A stretch of DNA of 64,000 nt from positions 37,870 through 101,869 of the forward strand of contig JAEEIT010000131.1 in assembly GCA_016281535.1 (NCBI GenBank), given 5' to 3'. The notes under the pieces are model-generated. The model had not been told where the DNA came from, did not search any database, and saw only the letters and a list, made by a program, of their open reading frames with translations. Position numbers and translations under genes: made by a program. Position 1 is the first letter of the stretch, and every line of letters begins with the position of its first letter. Shown piece by piece: positions 26,187 to 34,456 of this stretch. This DNA is from Clostridia bacterium (GTDB lineage: Bacteria > Bacillota > Clostridia > Saccharofermentanales > Saccharofermentanaceae).

Positions 26187-27362
26187 TTATTTCTTCAGAC
26201 CGAGTTCTCGTGCGATGGCTTCGAATGCTTCTTTCGAGCCGAGAATGGTCTTCTCGGAAACACAGAAGGCCAGTCTGACATAGCCCTCACGCTTGAACGC
26301 GGAGCCCGGTACGACCAGAACATTATACTTCGCACAGACTTCACAGAACTTCGTATCTTCGATCGGAGTCTTCATGAACAGATACAGGGCACCCTGCGGT
26401 TTCGTACAGGTGAAGCCCGCTTCTGTGATGATCTCATAGAGTTCATTTCTCCTCTTCTCGTAGTTCGGGACATCGACCTTGGCGTCCAGAGCACGGGCGA
26501 CGACGCGCTGCATAAGGGCAGGGGCGTTCACATCGCCGAGGATACGGTTGCAGAGAACCAGTGCCTGCGTGAGCAGTTCGAAATCAGCGTGCTTCGGGCT
26601 GACACAGGTGTAACCGATACGTTCGCCGGGGAGAGAGAGAGATTTACTCCAGGAGAAGCAGACGATGAGGTTGTCGAAACAGGAAAGGGAAGACGGTACA
26701 GTCATGCCGTCGTATGCCAGATCGATATATGGTTCGTCCGAAATCACGTGGATGACGTGATCCTGCTTCGTAAGAAGGGCGTTCAGTTCCTCCAGGACTT
26801 CCTTCGGATAGATGGCACCGCTCGGATTGTTCGGGGAGTTGATGATGATCGCTTTCGTCTTCGGAGTGATGGCTTTCTCGATCTCGGACATGACGGGAAG
26901 GAAGGTGTCCGGATCGGTGTTTACGATGACCGGTACGCCCTGCACGTTACTGATGTAATTCAGATATTCGAGGAAGAAAGGTGCAAGAAGAAGAATCTCA
27001 TCGCCGGGTTCCATAATGGCGCGAAGGATGTTATTCATGCCGGATGCCGCACCACATGTCATGCAGATGGAATCGATCCCGATAGAAAGACCGCTTTTTC
27101 TCGTGAGCTGATCGGCGATTGCCTTACGTGTCTCAGGATATCCGGCATTGGCCATATATCCGTGCATACCCGGGATATCGGCATGGGCCAGATCGATCAG
27201 CGCTTCTTTTACTTCCTTCGGCGGTTCGAGGTCGGGGTTTCCGATGGAGAAGTCGAAGACCTTATCTTCACCGTAGATCTTCTTGAGTCTCGTGCCTTCG
27301 TCAAACATCTTGCGGATCAGGGAACCGCCGGACAGTTTGCTCTCTATTTCTTTGGAAATCAT
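26187..27362 (-). CDS. PLP-dependent aminotransferase, class I/II fold
   Basis: A fold-type I aminotransferase of 391 residues. It shows the N-terminal FSIGNPDLEPP, the nucleotide-like AASGMNNILRA loop, INSPNNPSGAIYPKE (Asn binding PLP O3'), DEPY (Asp on the pyridine N) and FSWSKSLSLPGERIGY, whose Lys forms the Schiff base. The C-terminal Arg region includes VRLAFC. Substrate preference (Asp, aromatic or Ala) cannot be fixed from sequence. ATG 27362 on the minus strand is preferred over a GTG nine bases upstream because AAGGAAG precedes it properly. It is monocistronic and convergent with thiN. Confidence 0.93.
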   Translation of the reverse strand: MISKEIESKLSGGSLIRKMFDEGTRLKKIYGEDKVFDFSIGNPDLEPPKEVKEALIDLAHADIPGMHGYMANAGYPETRKAIADQLTRKSGLSIGIDSICMTCGAASGMNNILRAIMEPGDEILLLAPFFLEYLNYISNVQGVPVIVNTDPDTFLPVMSEIEKAITPKTKAIIINSPNNPSGAIYPKEVLEELNALLTKQDHVIHVISDEPYIDLAYDGMTVPSSLSCFDNLIVCFSWSKSLSLPGERIGYTCVSPKHADFELLTQALVLCNRILGDVNAPALMQRVVARALDAKVDVPNYEKRRNELYEIITEAGFTCTKPQGALYLFMKTPIEDTKFCEVCAKYNVLVVPGSAFKREGYVRLAFCVSEKTILGSKEAFEAIARELGLKK

Positions 27363-27398
27363 GATAATCACTTCCTTCTTACATGTTCATTTCTATGA

Positions 27399-27407
27399 AT
27401 TATAGCA
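27399..27407 (-). promoter_or_regulatory. Extended -10 of the aminotransferase gene
   Basis: On the minus strand TGC-TATAAT (27407 down to 27399) is an extended -10 about 37 nt before the start codon. No good -35 is visible. A second TATAAT-like box lies just upstream, so the exact start is uncertain. Confidence 0.45.
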
Positions 27408-27520
27408 TATTATAGGTAAGAAGAATCGGGATTTGTTTCGTACGCTTCCGTAGTGACGTGCTTTTACCGTATCATAAATATGTGATATTATAATCAAGCA
27501 GAAAACTAGCACGTGCTTCA

Positions 27521-27535
27521 CAGATTCGAAATCTG
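27521..27535. promoter_or_regulatory. Small palindrome upstream of the DUF805 gene
   Basis: CAGATT-cga-AATCTG lies between a TATAAT box (27489-27494) and ATG 27562. The rest of 27372-27561 shows AT-rich divergent promoter-like sequence. It could be an operator or a short RNA hairpin; no evidence beyond symmetry. Confidence 0.25.
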
Positions 27536-27561
27536 GGGAACAAGAAGGAAGAAGTGACATT

Positions 27562-27960
27562 ATGGGTCTGTTTTTTATTTTATTTCTCTGTCAATTGATC
27601 ACGCTAGAGGATCTGGCGGAGTATTGGAACGAGATTTTTAACCTGAAATATGGCCAGCTTACCCGTATGCAGTATTTCGCCTGCACGTGGCTGTCGTCTT
27701 TCGTTATCGCCATTCTGGCCATGGTCATCCTCGGCAATGTGGGGCTGTCTGTCGGTGGCACGCGGGGGATCACTTACTATCTGGCGTATGGTTTTGTTTA
27801 TCTGATCGTCACTTTCGTCCAGATTTCGGCTTTCTGCCGCAGAATGAACGATGCGGGGCTGTCGAAGTGGTACACGCTGGTGTTTCTGGTTCCGGGCATC
27901 GGTAACCTGCTCGCGATCCTCATCGCGCTGATGCCGACCGGCTTCGGAAATCCGTATTAA
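27562..27960 (+). CDS. DUF805 family membrane protein
   Basis: A 132-residue integral membrane protein with about four hydrophobic segments. It carries the DUF805 hallmarks: a Gly-x-x-x-Arg-x-x-Tyr/Phe-like start (YGQLTRMQYFACTWL) and CRRMNDAGLSKWYTL between membrane spans. The family is widespread and uncharacterised. GAAGGAAGAAG precedes ATG 27562. The first 20 residues are unusually hydrophobic. Its stop lies only about 20 bp before the promoter of the infC operon; no terminator is visible between them. Confidence 0.85.
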   Translation: MGLFFILFLCQLITLEDLAEYWNEIFNLKYGQLTRMQYFACTWLSSFVIAILAMVILGNVGLSVGGTRGITYYLAYGFVYLIVTFVQISAFCRRMNDAGLSKWYTLVFLVPGIGNLLAILIALMPTGFGNPY

Positions 27961-27978
27961 AAAAATCGGGATGAGTAC

Positions 27979-28007
27979 TTGACATCCCAGGATACAACGT
28001 ATATTAT
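27979..28007 (+). promoter_or_regulatory. Promoter of infC-rpmI-rplT
   Basis: TTGACA (27979-27984), 17-bp spacer, TATTAT (28002-28007): close to sigma-A consensus. Start near 28014 gives a leader of about 140 nt that contains an attenuator. Confidence 0.85.
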
Positions 28008-28013
28008 GTTGAA

Positions 28014-28131
28014 GTTACAGCAAGTAGGAGTTTCCGCTTCTCACCTCAAACTTACGTGAAGAGGTTCACAAATGTGGCTTATCTTTCAGGATAGTTCAAC
28101 GGAGTGAAGCGGAAGTGTTCACTCCGTTTTT
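28014..28131 (+). ncRNA. L20-type leader (autoregulatory attenuator) upstream of infC
   Basis: The leader sits where Firmicutes carry the ribosomal protein L20 leader. It holds a segment TTTCCGCTTC (28031-28040) complementary over 10 nt (one G-T wobble) to GAAGCGGAAG (28106-28115), which covers the top of the terminator stem and its loop. It also holds a CACCTC/GAGGT hairpin between the two. Competition between this long-range pairing and the terminator at 28099-28131 would let L20 stop its own transcription. Known for the family; structure here inferred by eye. Confidence 0.8.
28099..28131 (+). terminator. Attenuator terminator in the infC leader
   Basis: ACGGAGTGAA (28099-28108) pairs with TTCACTCCGT (28118-28127), 9-nt loop, followed by a T-run to 28131. 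It lies after the promoter and before infC, so it acts as a conditional terminator. Confidence 0.88.
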
Positions 28132-28153
28132 GATTTAAAGGAGGTGTGTTCTT

Positions 28154-28675
28154 ATCGCCAGACAAACGAATGGGCAGCCTATCAACGAAGAGATTCGTTT
28201 CGAGAAGGTGCGACTGATTGATGCAGATGGTACGATGGTCGGTATCGTTCCGATCGAGCAGGCCAGAAAAGCGGCCGAGCTTGCCGGACTTGACCTGGTA
28301 CTTATCGCAAATAACCCGGATAACCCGGTCTGCAAGATCATGGATTATGGAAAGTATCTTTTCGAGCAGGCGAAACGTGAGAAGGAAGCCCGTAAGAATC
28401 AGAAAGTGATCGAGACCAAGGAGATCGGCATGAAGCTGACTACGGAAGACCACGATCTGAATGTCAAGACGAAGAACGCATGTCGTTTCCTGAAGGATGG
28501 AAACAGAGTGAAGGTAATCGTGAAGTTCCGTGGCCGTGAGATGGCCTACCAGAATCAGGGTTACGCTGTGATGGAGAAGTTTGCACAGCTTTGTGCAGAG
28601 TTCGGCCAGGTCGATAAGCCGGCCAAGATTGAGGGCAGAAACATGGTCATGTTCCTTGCTCCGAAGAAAAACTGA
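28154..28675 (+). CDS. infC: Translation initiation factor IF-3, ATC start codon
   Basis: IF-3 keeps ribosomal subunits apart and checks initiator tRNA and start codon. Reading from ATC 28154 gives a full family N-terminus (IARQTNGQPINEEIRF then KVRLIDADGTMVGIVPIEQA) and a 173-residue product ending LAPKKN. A perfect AAAGGAGGTG (28137-28146) lies at correct spacing before that ATC. No ATG, GTG or TTG exists near it in frame; the next candidate start, TTG 28208, would delete conserved residues. Rare AUU/AUC starts in infC are known and make it self-regulating, since IF-3 rejects non-canonical starts. First gene of infC-rpmI-rplT. Confidence 0.93.
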   Translation: MARQTNGQPINEEIRFEKVRLIDADGTMVGIVPIEQARKAAELAGLDLVLIANNPDNPVCKIMDYGKYLFEQAKREKEARKNQKVIETKEIGMKLTTEDHDLNVKTKNACRFLKDGNRVKVIVKFRGREMAYQNQGYAVMEKFAQLCAEFGQVDKPAKIEGRNMVMFLAPKKN

Positions 28676-28700
28676 TTGTGATTAAGGAGGAAATAAAGAA

Positions 28701-28898
28701 ATGCCTAAGCAGAAAACACACAGTTCATCCAAGAAAAGATTTAAGGTAACGGGTACCGGTAAGGTTCTGTATTCCCAGGCTTTCCGTCGCCACATCTTGA
28801 GCAAGAGACCGAGCAAGAGAATGAGACATCTCCGTCATACGGCAGTATGTGCTGCTCCGAATGCGAAGATCATCAAGACGATGGTTCCGTATAAATAA
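28701..28898 (+). CDS. rpmI: 50S ribosomal protein L35
   Basis: A basic 65-residue large-subunit protein, [20 protein letters not shown] at the start and [15 protein letters not shown] in the middle, matching L35 in length and sequence. ATG 28701 follows AAGGAGG (28684-28690). It lies between infC and rplT in the canonical order and shares their leader control. Confidence 0.97.
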   Translation: MPKQKTHSSSKKRFKVTGTGKVLYSQAFRRHILSKRPSKRMRHLRHTAVCAAPNAKIIKTMVPYK

Positions 28899-28947
28899 TC
28901 GGCTCAAGAAAGATTCAGATTGAAAAGTTTTAGGGAGGTAATTTACC

Positions 28948-29301
28948 ATGTCTAGAGTTAAAAGAGGTATGCGTACAAGAGCGCGTCATCATAAGATCCT
29001 GAAGCAGGCGAAGGGTTATTTCGGTCATAAGAGCAAGCTGTTCAAGGTTGCGAACCAGCAGGTCATGAAGTCCCTTTCCTATGCGAAGCGTGACAGAAAG
29101 GCTAAGAAGAGAGATTTCAGAAAGCTCTGGATCCAGAGAATCAATGCGGCTTGCCGTCAGAATGGTCTTTCCTACAGCCGTTTCATGAATGGTCTGAAGA
29201 AGGCGAATGTTGCACTCGACCGTAAGGTTCTGTCCGATATCGCTATCACGGATCCGAACGGTTTCGCGAAGCTCTGTGAGCAGGCAAAGAGCGCGCTCTG
29301 A
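28948..29301 (+). CDS. rplT: 50S ribosomal protein L20
   Basis: L20 is an early 50S assembly protein and the likely repressor that binds the leader at 28014-28131. The 117-residue product starts [20 protein letters not shown] and has the family segments [30 protein letters not shown] and [23 protein letters not shown] precedes ATG 28948. The end is 9 bp before the methyltransferase gene, with no terminator. Confidence 0.97.
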   Translation: MSRVKRGMRTRARHHKILKQAKGYFGHKSKLFKVANQQVMKSLSYAKRDRKAKKRDFRKLWIQRINAACRQNGLSYSRFMNGLKKANVALDRKVLSDIAITDPNGFAKLCEQAKSAL

Positions 29302-29310
29302 TATTTCGGC

Positions 29311-30102
29311 GTGGACCGCTTCATAGAGATAAAAAGCAAAGAAAACCCTCGATTCCGATCTGTTTTCTCGCTCCTGGACCGCAAGGCGGCAAGAGCGAAG
29401 GCGCAGGTCTTCATCGAGGGTTTGCGTTTATGCGAGGATGCGCTTGTTTCCGGGCTTACTCCTGAGATACTGATCCTTCGTTCGGATAAGGTTCCTCTCT
29501 TCGATGAGTGGGAGAAGAAATACCCGGATCTATCGAAGGCCGAGGTGGTGGTCCTGAGCGAAGCTCTTTTTACTCGGATAAGTAAGACCGTGAATCCGCA
29601 GGGGATCGCAATGGTGGTGGATGCGCCGCCGTCGGATGATAAGGCGTTCCGGAAAGAGGGCCCTTGCCGGTATATTGTCCTGGAGCATCTTCAGGATCCG
29701 GGGAATATGGGTACGATCATCAGAATGGCAGATGCTTTCGCCTACGATGCCGTCCTTCTTACGGAGGACTGTGTGGATCCGTATAATGAGAAGGTCCTTC
29801 GGGCCTCGATGGGTTCGGCTTTCCATATTCCGCTTCTGACTTTCCCGAATACGGAAGCTATATTCGGCAAGCTTGCCGAGTATGGCGTGAGCTCGATCGG
29901 TGCGCATCTTCGCGGCCGTCCGCTGTCGGGGATGGATTTTCCGCAGCGTAAAGCCCTGTGGATAGGAAATGAAGCGAATGGACTTACGGAGTTGTGTTCT
30001 TCGCGTTGTGATATACTTGTTAAGATAGAGATGCCCGGGAAAGCGGAGTCACTTAACGCTGCCTCGGCCGCATCGATTCTGGGGTATCTGCTTTCCAGAT
30101 AA
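29311..30102 (+). CDS. TrmH/SpoU-family RNA 2'-O-methyltransferase
   Basis: A SPOUT methyltransferase acting on rRNA or tRNA ribose. An N-terminal RNA-binding substrate domain (SKENPRFRSVFSLLDRK, FIEGLRLCEDAL) precedes the knotted domain with LEHLQDPGNMGTIIRMADAF, LRASMGSAFHIPL, LWIGNEANGL and KIEMPGKAESLNAASAASIL, the three SPOUT motifs. The nearest named relatives are RlmB/TsnR-like 23S enzymes; the target nucleotide is unknown. Start GTG 29311 lies 9 bp after rplT and has no Shine-Dalgarno, so translation may depend on coupling to rplT. Confidence 0.9.
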   Translation: MDRFIEIKSKENPRFRSVFSLLDRKAARAKAQVFIEGLRLCEDALVSGLTPEILILRSDKVPLFDEWEKKYPDLSKAEVVVLSEALFTRISKTVNPQGIAMVVDAPPSDDKAFRKEGPCRYIVLEHLQDPGNMGTIIRMADAFAYDAVLLTEDCVDPYNEKVLRASMGSAFHIPLLTFPNTEAIFGKLAEYGVSSIGAHLRGRPLSGMDFPQRKALWIGNEANGLTELCSSRCDILVKIEMPGKAESLNAASAASILGYLLSR

Positions 30103-30137
30103 GCGGACCCTCTTATCTTTACTTAGGAGGATGATGT

Positions 30138-30767
30138 ATGCAGATCATGATCCTGGGTGCGTCCCGAGCGGGGATCGCACTGATGAAGAGACTGATTGAG
30201 AAGGGACACACCTGTGTTCTGGTAGACAGAAATGCGCAGGAGGTCGAGAGAAATCTTAATCTTGGCGTACTGACAGTAGATGGTGTGATCATCGATACGG
30301 ATGTGCTGAAGGAAGCGGATATGGGATCGATGGATATTGTCTGTGCCATGAGCGACAGTGAGAACCAGAATCTGATGGCATCCCAGATCGCGCGAGATAT
30401 CTTCCAGGTAAAGAATGTGATCACGAGAGTATTCGGAGCGGATGACTATCATCTGTTCGATGAGACGGGTTTTCTTTCCATTTCGTCGACGGTCCTTACT
30501 GCGGATGCTTTCCTTCGTGCGATAGAAGAGCATGTGGAGAGAGAAGAGTATGTCGGACAGGTGGTTACAAATCTGTTCGGGAATAATGTCGTATTTACGC
30601 TTCTTGAGCTCGGCGATCAGTTTACGGGCGCAAGACTTCGGGACGTGGAGGATACGGAAGGAAGACATATCTTCGGGATCGTTCGTCATGAGAACCTTTT
30701 GACTGCGCTTCCGTCCATGAAACTGGAGAAAGGGGATAAGCTGGTACTGGCTGAGAAGAAGGTCTGA
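30138..30767 (+). CDS. TrkA-like K+ uptake regulatory subunit (RCK domain), first copy
   Basis: A 209-residue cytosolic RCK protein: a Rossmann RCK-N domain (MILGASRAGIALMKRLIEKG, VLVDRNAQEVERN, VCAMSDSENQNLMASQIARD) then an RCK-C domain from about residue 135. The dinucleotide loop is GASRAG rather than the usual GxGxxG, and the DGxxxD/GDGTD segment is altered (VDGVIIDTDVL), so ligand preference may differ from the second copy. AGGAGG (30125-30130) precedes ATG 30138. It is 22 bp before the second TrkA-like gene and the channel gene, forming a three-gene potassium operon. Confidence 0.88.
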   Translation: MQIMILGASRAGIALMKRLIEKGHTCVLVDRNAQEVERNLNLGVLTVDGVIIDTDVLKEADMGSMDIVCAMSDSENQNLMASQIARDIFQVKNVITRVFGADDYHLFDETGFLSISSTVLTADAFLRAIEEHVEREEYVGQVVTNLFGNNVVFTLLELGDQFTGARLRDVEDTEGRHIFGIVRHENLLTALPSMKLEKGDKLVLAEKKV

Positions 30768-30789
30768 TACCGGTCATGTATTTCGTCAT

Positions 30790-31443
30790 ATGAAACTTGT
30801 AATCGTCGGAGCGGGAAAACTTGCCTATTACCTGATCCGTGAACTCGAAGGCAATCACCATATCGTGATCATTGATAAAGATCCGCAGGCGGCGCTGAAG
30901 TTCGCGGACAACTCGGTTTCGGAAGTCATCAATGGTGACGGATCTTCCTATCCTGTGCTTAAAGAAGCGTGTGAAGGTGCGGATATCATCGTGGCGCTGA
31001 CGGATCAGGATGAGACGAACATGATCGCCTGCCAGATCGCGGAGAAACATCTGGGTGTCCGCTTCTCTATCGCGCGTGTCAACAATCCGAAGAATAAAGA
31101 GATCATGGAGCATTTCGGTGTGGATTACGCCTTCTCGGAGACGCAGATCCTTGCACATATGATCGAGCAGGAAATCGATTATGAGGGGCTTCGTATCGTG
31201 CATCGTATCAAGAATTCCGATCATGTGATCATCGAATTTGTCCTGTCAGAGAAGTCTGCCGCATGCGGCAAATCCATGGCCGAGTATAAGTTCGTTCATG
31301 ATTCGCGTGTCGTTGTGCTGGCCTCTGAGGATGGCGAGACGGTCACTCCTGTCGGTTCAACTGTTATGCATGCCGGCAATCAGATCATGATGGTATGTGC
31401 ACATAAAGATATCGAGCAGATCTGGAAAGAGATGGTGCGATAA
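30790..31443 (+). CDS. trkA: TrkA-family K+ uptake protein, second copy
   Basis: A canonical RCK regulatory subunit of 217 residues. The RCK-N loop is IVGAGKLAYYLIREL with a following IIDKD (acidic residue binding the nucleotide ribose), INGDGSSYPVLKEA and IVALTDQDETNMIACQIAEK. The RCK-C half runs from about residue 135. It binds NAD(H), ATP/ADP or c-di-AMP in homologues and gates the membrane subunit. There is no clear Shine-Dalgarno before ATG 30790. Its TAA directly abuts the trkH ATG. Confidence 0.92.
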   Translation: MKLVIVGAGKLAYYLIRELEGNHHIVIIDKDPQAALKFADNSVSEVINGDGSSYPVLKEACEGADIIVALTDQDETNMIACQIAEKHLGVRFSIARVNNPKNKEIMEHFGVDYAFSETQILAHMIEQEIDYEGLRIVHRIKNSDHVIIEFVLSEKSAACGKSMAEYKFVHDSRVVVLASEDGETVTPVGSTVMHAGNQIMMVCAHKDIEQIWKEMVR

Positions 31444-32895
31444 ATGCTGATCCGCAGGACGAAAACCCGTAAAGTTCTGGAATGGATGAAGGATCGTCCG
31501 GCGAGGGTGATCATTTCCAGTTTCCTTCTGATCATGCTGGTAGGCACGATTCTGCTGATGCTGCCTTTCGTGACGAATTCCGGCGAAAGCATCGGTTTCT
31601 TCGATTCTCTGTTTACGACTGTGTCGGCGACCTGTGTGACGGGACTGATCGTCCGGGATACGGCGACGACATTCAACACTTTAGGAAGAGTGATCCTTCT
31701 GATATTGATCCAGGTCGGTGGTCTGGGACTGGTGACGATCTACACATTCGGTGTCAGTCTTGTAAGAAGAAAGGTCAATGTGAAGACTCGTGTTCTGGCA
31801 CAAGAGAGCACGGGCAGTTTCTCTTTTTCTGAACTGACCGGACTTCTTCGTACGATCATTCTGATGACACTTTTCTTCGAGATCGCCGGTTTTGTGCTTT
31901 TTGCGACGCAATTCGTTCCGGAGTTCGGGTATTCGGATGGTTTATTTAAATCGCTCTTTATGTCGGTTTCGGCTTTCTGTAATGCGGGATTCGATGTCAT
32001 GGGTGATACTGCTTCCGGTCCGTATTCCAGCCTTACGGCGTATAACGGCAATAATCTGATCGTGTTTACGACGGTGTTCCTGATCTTCTCCGGTAGCCTT
32101 GGGTTCCACGTGTGGAAGGATCTTATAGATTATTGTTCCAGGAAGTTTAAGGCCTTTATGAATCACGACAAGAAAGAGCGCACGAATATACATATGCTTC
32201 TTCATACCAGACTGGCGTTCGTGATGATGGTCCTGCTTCTGGTGGTTGGTGCGGTACTGATCCTGATTATGGAGTGGACGAATACGAAGGAGCTTGCGAT
32301 CGGCAGCTTCCCGGTTTGGGAGCGGATCAAGGCGGCGCTGTTCCAGTCTATGTCTATGCGTACGGCCGGTATGAATTCTATCGACCTTCTGGCGATGCGT
32401 GACTGCACGAAGATCCTGTGTGCGGTCCTTATGTTTATCGGTGCGGGTGCGGGCAGTACCGGTGGCGGTATTAAGGTGCAGGTGTTCGCGCTGCTTCTTT
32501 ATTCGATCCGTTCTGATTTCGCCGGTAATCCGGAAGTGGTGATCCATAATCACCGTATTTCCCGGTCGACGGTACAGCGTGCGCTGACGATCTTTACACT
32601 TGGTATCTGTGTGGTGGTGGTACTGGCCTGTGTTCTGTCCGTAACCGAAAGATCACTTCTGGCGGCAGGAAAGTTCACTTTCGTCGATCTGCTGTTCGAG
32701 TCTGCTTCGGCATTTGGCACGGTGGGCGTTTCTTCTGCCTCGACGCCGCAGTTCTCTTTCTGGGGGCATCTGTTTATCATTCCTGTGATGTTCCTCGGCC
32801 GTATCGGTCCGATCACGTTCGCGATGGGATTGATCATGAAGGACAGAAAGAATGTGAAGAGCGTATATCCGGAAGCGAAGATCCATCTCGGCTGA
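31444..32895 (+). CDS. trkH: TrkH/KtrB-family potassium transporter subunit
   Basis: The membrane pore of the system: 483 residues with about eight to ten hydrophobic segments in the four M1-P-M2 repeats. Filter loops appear as TVSATCVTGLIV, SVSAFCNAGFDVMG, SMSMRTAGMNSID and SASAFGTVGVSSAS, with Gly at each key place. The GAGAGSTGGGIKVQ gating segment is also clear. It lies immediately after trkA, so the complex is TrkH plus one or both TrkA-like subunits. A G/C hairpin without T-run (32916-32946) follows. Confidence 0.94.
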   Translation: MLIRRTKTRKVLEWMKDRPARVIISSFLLIMLVGTILLMLPFVTNSGESIGFFDSLFTTVSATCVTGLIVRDTATTFNTLGRVILLILIQVGGLGLVTIYTFGVSLVRRKVNVKTRVLAQESTGSFSFSELTGLLRTIILMTLFFEIAGFVLFATQFVPEFGYSDGLFKSLFMSVSAFCNAGFDVMGDTASGPYSSLTAYNGNNLIVFTTVFLIFSGSLGFHVWKDLIDYCSRKFKAFMNHDKKERTNIHMLLHTRLAFVMMVLLLVVGAVLILIMEWTNTKELAIGSFPVWERIKAALFQSMSMRTAGMNSIDLLAMRDCTKILCAVLMFIGAGAGSTGGGIKVQVFALLLYSIRSDFAGNPEVVIHNHRISRSTVQRALTIFTLGICVVVVLACVLSVTERSLLAAGKFTFVDLLFESASAFGTVGVSSASTPQFSFWGHLFIIPVMFLGRIGPITFAMGLIMKDRKNVKSVYPEAKIHLG

Positions 32896-32915
32896 TATGC
32901 GGGTGCATAAAATGT

Positions 32916-32946
32916 GGGGGGCTGCATCCCCTCATAACAGCCCCCC
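32916..32946. terminator. GC-rich hairpin after trkH, weak terminator candidate
   Basis: GGGGGGCTG (32916-32924) pairs with CAGCCCCCC (32938-32946). The stem is strong but no T-run follows on either strand, so termination is doubtful. The rest of 32896-33166 is AT-rich and leads to a promoter-like motif near 33105. Confidence 0.4.
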
Positions 32947-33104
32947 AAAGGATATAGAAACTACATGTAGACAATTCGCTTCGTTCATATTTCTATTTTA
33001 GAGAACAAAATACGCAGGATTTTTATGAAAATATGAATTTTCTGTTTTTGAATCTTAAACAACAGGAAAAACAGGGAGGAATTCAAGTAAATCCGGCTTT
33101 TGTA

Positions 33105-33133
33105 TTTGCATCAGATGGGTTTTGTGTGATAAT
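33105..33133 (+). promoter_or_regulatory. Putative promoter of the acyltransferase-psd pair
   Basis: TTTGCA (33105-33110), 17-bp spacer, GATAAT (33128-33133) with TGT in front (extended -10). Fits a start about 25 nt before ATG 33167. Confidence 0.5.
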
Positions 33134-33166
33134 ACTACGGTACGCTTGTAATATGAGGTCCTATTC

Positions 33167-34456
33167 ATGAAAGAGTTTCTGAAATATATTAACTACTGGT
33201 CGGTCCTGAAGACTGCCGTTTATTTCTTCTTCTATATGCTCCTGATCTGGGGGGCGTCGAATAAGTTCGGCAAGAAGGAATTCCATGATGATTATGCGAG
33301 TCTTGAGGTGATGAAGTCGCTTCGTGGTTTTGCCGCGATCGGTGTGATTCTGCATCATATTTCTCAAGAGGAACTGTTCCAGCAGAGGAAGGTCCTGACT
33401 CCGTTTGTGAATGCCGGTGCTTTTTTCGTGGCGATATTTTTCTTCTGTTCCGGATATGGCCTTCTGAAGAGCCTCAATACGAAAGAGAACTACCTCAAAG
33501 GCTTTATCAAGAACAGGATCGTGAAGGCTATCGTTGTGCCGTTCTATGTAAATGTCCTTCTCTATGCGCTGTATCAGTACTTCCTGGTAAGGGTGAAGTG
33601 GTCGTCGGTGCACTGGATCTGTAATCTGTCGGGTCTTACGATGATGAATGTCTATGCGTGGTTCCCGATCGTGCTGGCGCTTCTTTATCTTTTCTTCTAT
33701 CTGTTCTTCCGCTTTATTAAGAACCGACCGGTCTGCTTCCTTCTTATGGCTGCGGTTATTGTGGGTATGGGAATCGGATTCTGTTACAACGGACACTTCG
33801 CCTGGTGGCATGGACAGAAGAACTGGTGGATGGACTGGAATCACCCGAATACCATCTGGTGGAGAGATCAGAAGGTGCTTTGGTTTAACGGCGAGTGGTG
33901 GGTCAATTCTGCTGTGGCCTTCCTTATCGGTATGTTGTTCGCCAATTATGAGAAGTATATCGTTCCGTGGTTTAAGAAGCTGTATGCGCTGAAGTTCCAT
34001 ATCCTTCTGGCACTTACCTATTTCGCGTTCCTCCTGTCGGAGTTCGGTCAGAGCCATTACGGCTATTGGACGGAGTATGCTGGTTTCGGTCCGGGGATCA
34101 AGAACAAGATGTATACCTTCTTCTGCCAGCTTCCTGTTATGGCGCTTCTGGGCTTCCTGATCGTGATCTTCATGATGAAGTACCATGTCAGTAATCCTGT
34201 CACGCGTTTCTTCGGGAAGTTCTCTCTGGATACGTATCTCATGAATCTGATGGCTCTGGAGATCGTGCGCTACATGATGGACAAGAAGATGCTCTTCTTT
34301 AAGAAACTGGCGCCGAAGAACTGCCCTCTGGTCTTCGCTATCGCGGCGATCATTCTGACCGTGGGTCTTGGCGTGGGTGAGTATTATTTGACGGATGCCG
34401 TGAAGAAAGTGCTTTTTCCGAGGAAGAAAGATGCAAAACAGCCGGCTAGTGTATGA
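33167..34456 (+). CDS. Membrane acyltransferase (acyltransferase 3 / OafA-like family)
   Basis: A 429-residue multi-pass protein with roughly ten hydrophobic segments. The N-terminal SLRGFAAIGVILHHIS is the family signature: Arg in the first segment and the His in the second half that is thought to be catalytic, followed by FFFCSGYGLLKS. Such enzymes move acetyl, succinyl or similar groups onto sugars, lipids or wall polymers at the outer membrane face. The acceptor is unknown. The long Trp-rich loop (about residues 208-250) is unusual. Its end overlaps psd by 26 bp, which suggests work on the same membrane or lipid. Confidence 0.82.
   Translation: MKEFLKYINYWSVLKTAVYFFFYMLLIWGASNKFGKKEFHDDYASLEVMKSLRGFAAIGVILHHISQEELFQQRKVLTPFVNAGAFFVAIFFFCSGYGLLKSLNTKENYLKGFIKNRIVKAIVVPFYVNVLLYALYQYFLVRVKWSSVHWICNLSGLTMMNVYAWFPIVLALLYLFFYLFFRFIKNRPVCFLLMAAVIVGMGIGFCYNGHFAWWHGQKNWWMDWNHPNTIWWRDQKVLWFNGEWWVNSAVAFLIGMLFANYEKYIVPWFKKLYALKFHILLALTYFAFLLSEFGQSHYGYWTEYAGFGPGIKNKMYTFFCQLPVMALLGFLIVIFMMKYHVSNPVTRFFGKFSLDTYLMNLMALEIVRYMMDKKMLFFKKLAPKNCPLVFAIAAIILTVGLGVGEYYLTDAVKKVLFPRKKDAKQPASV

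Noticed and set aside
26589..27398. A 269-codon plus-strand frame opposite the aminotransferase
   Set aside because: Minus strand carries full PLP-enzyme motifs; this frame has none and no ribosome binding site.
32916..32946. Clear terminator after trkH
   Set aside because: Good stem but no T-run on either strand; kept only as a weak candidate.
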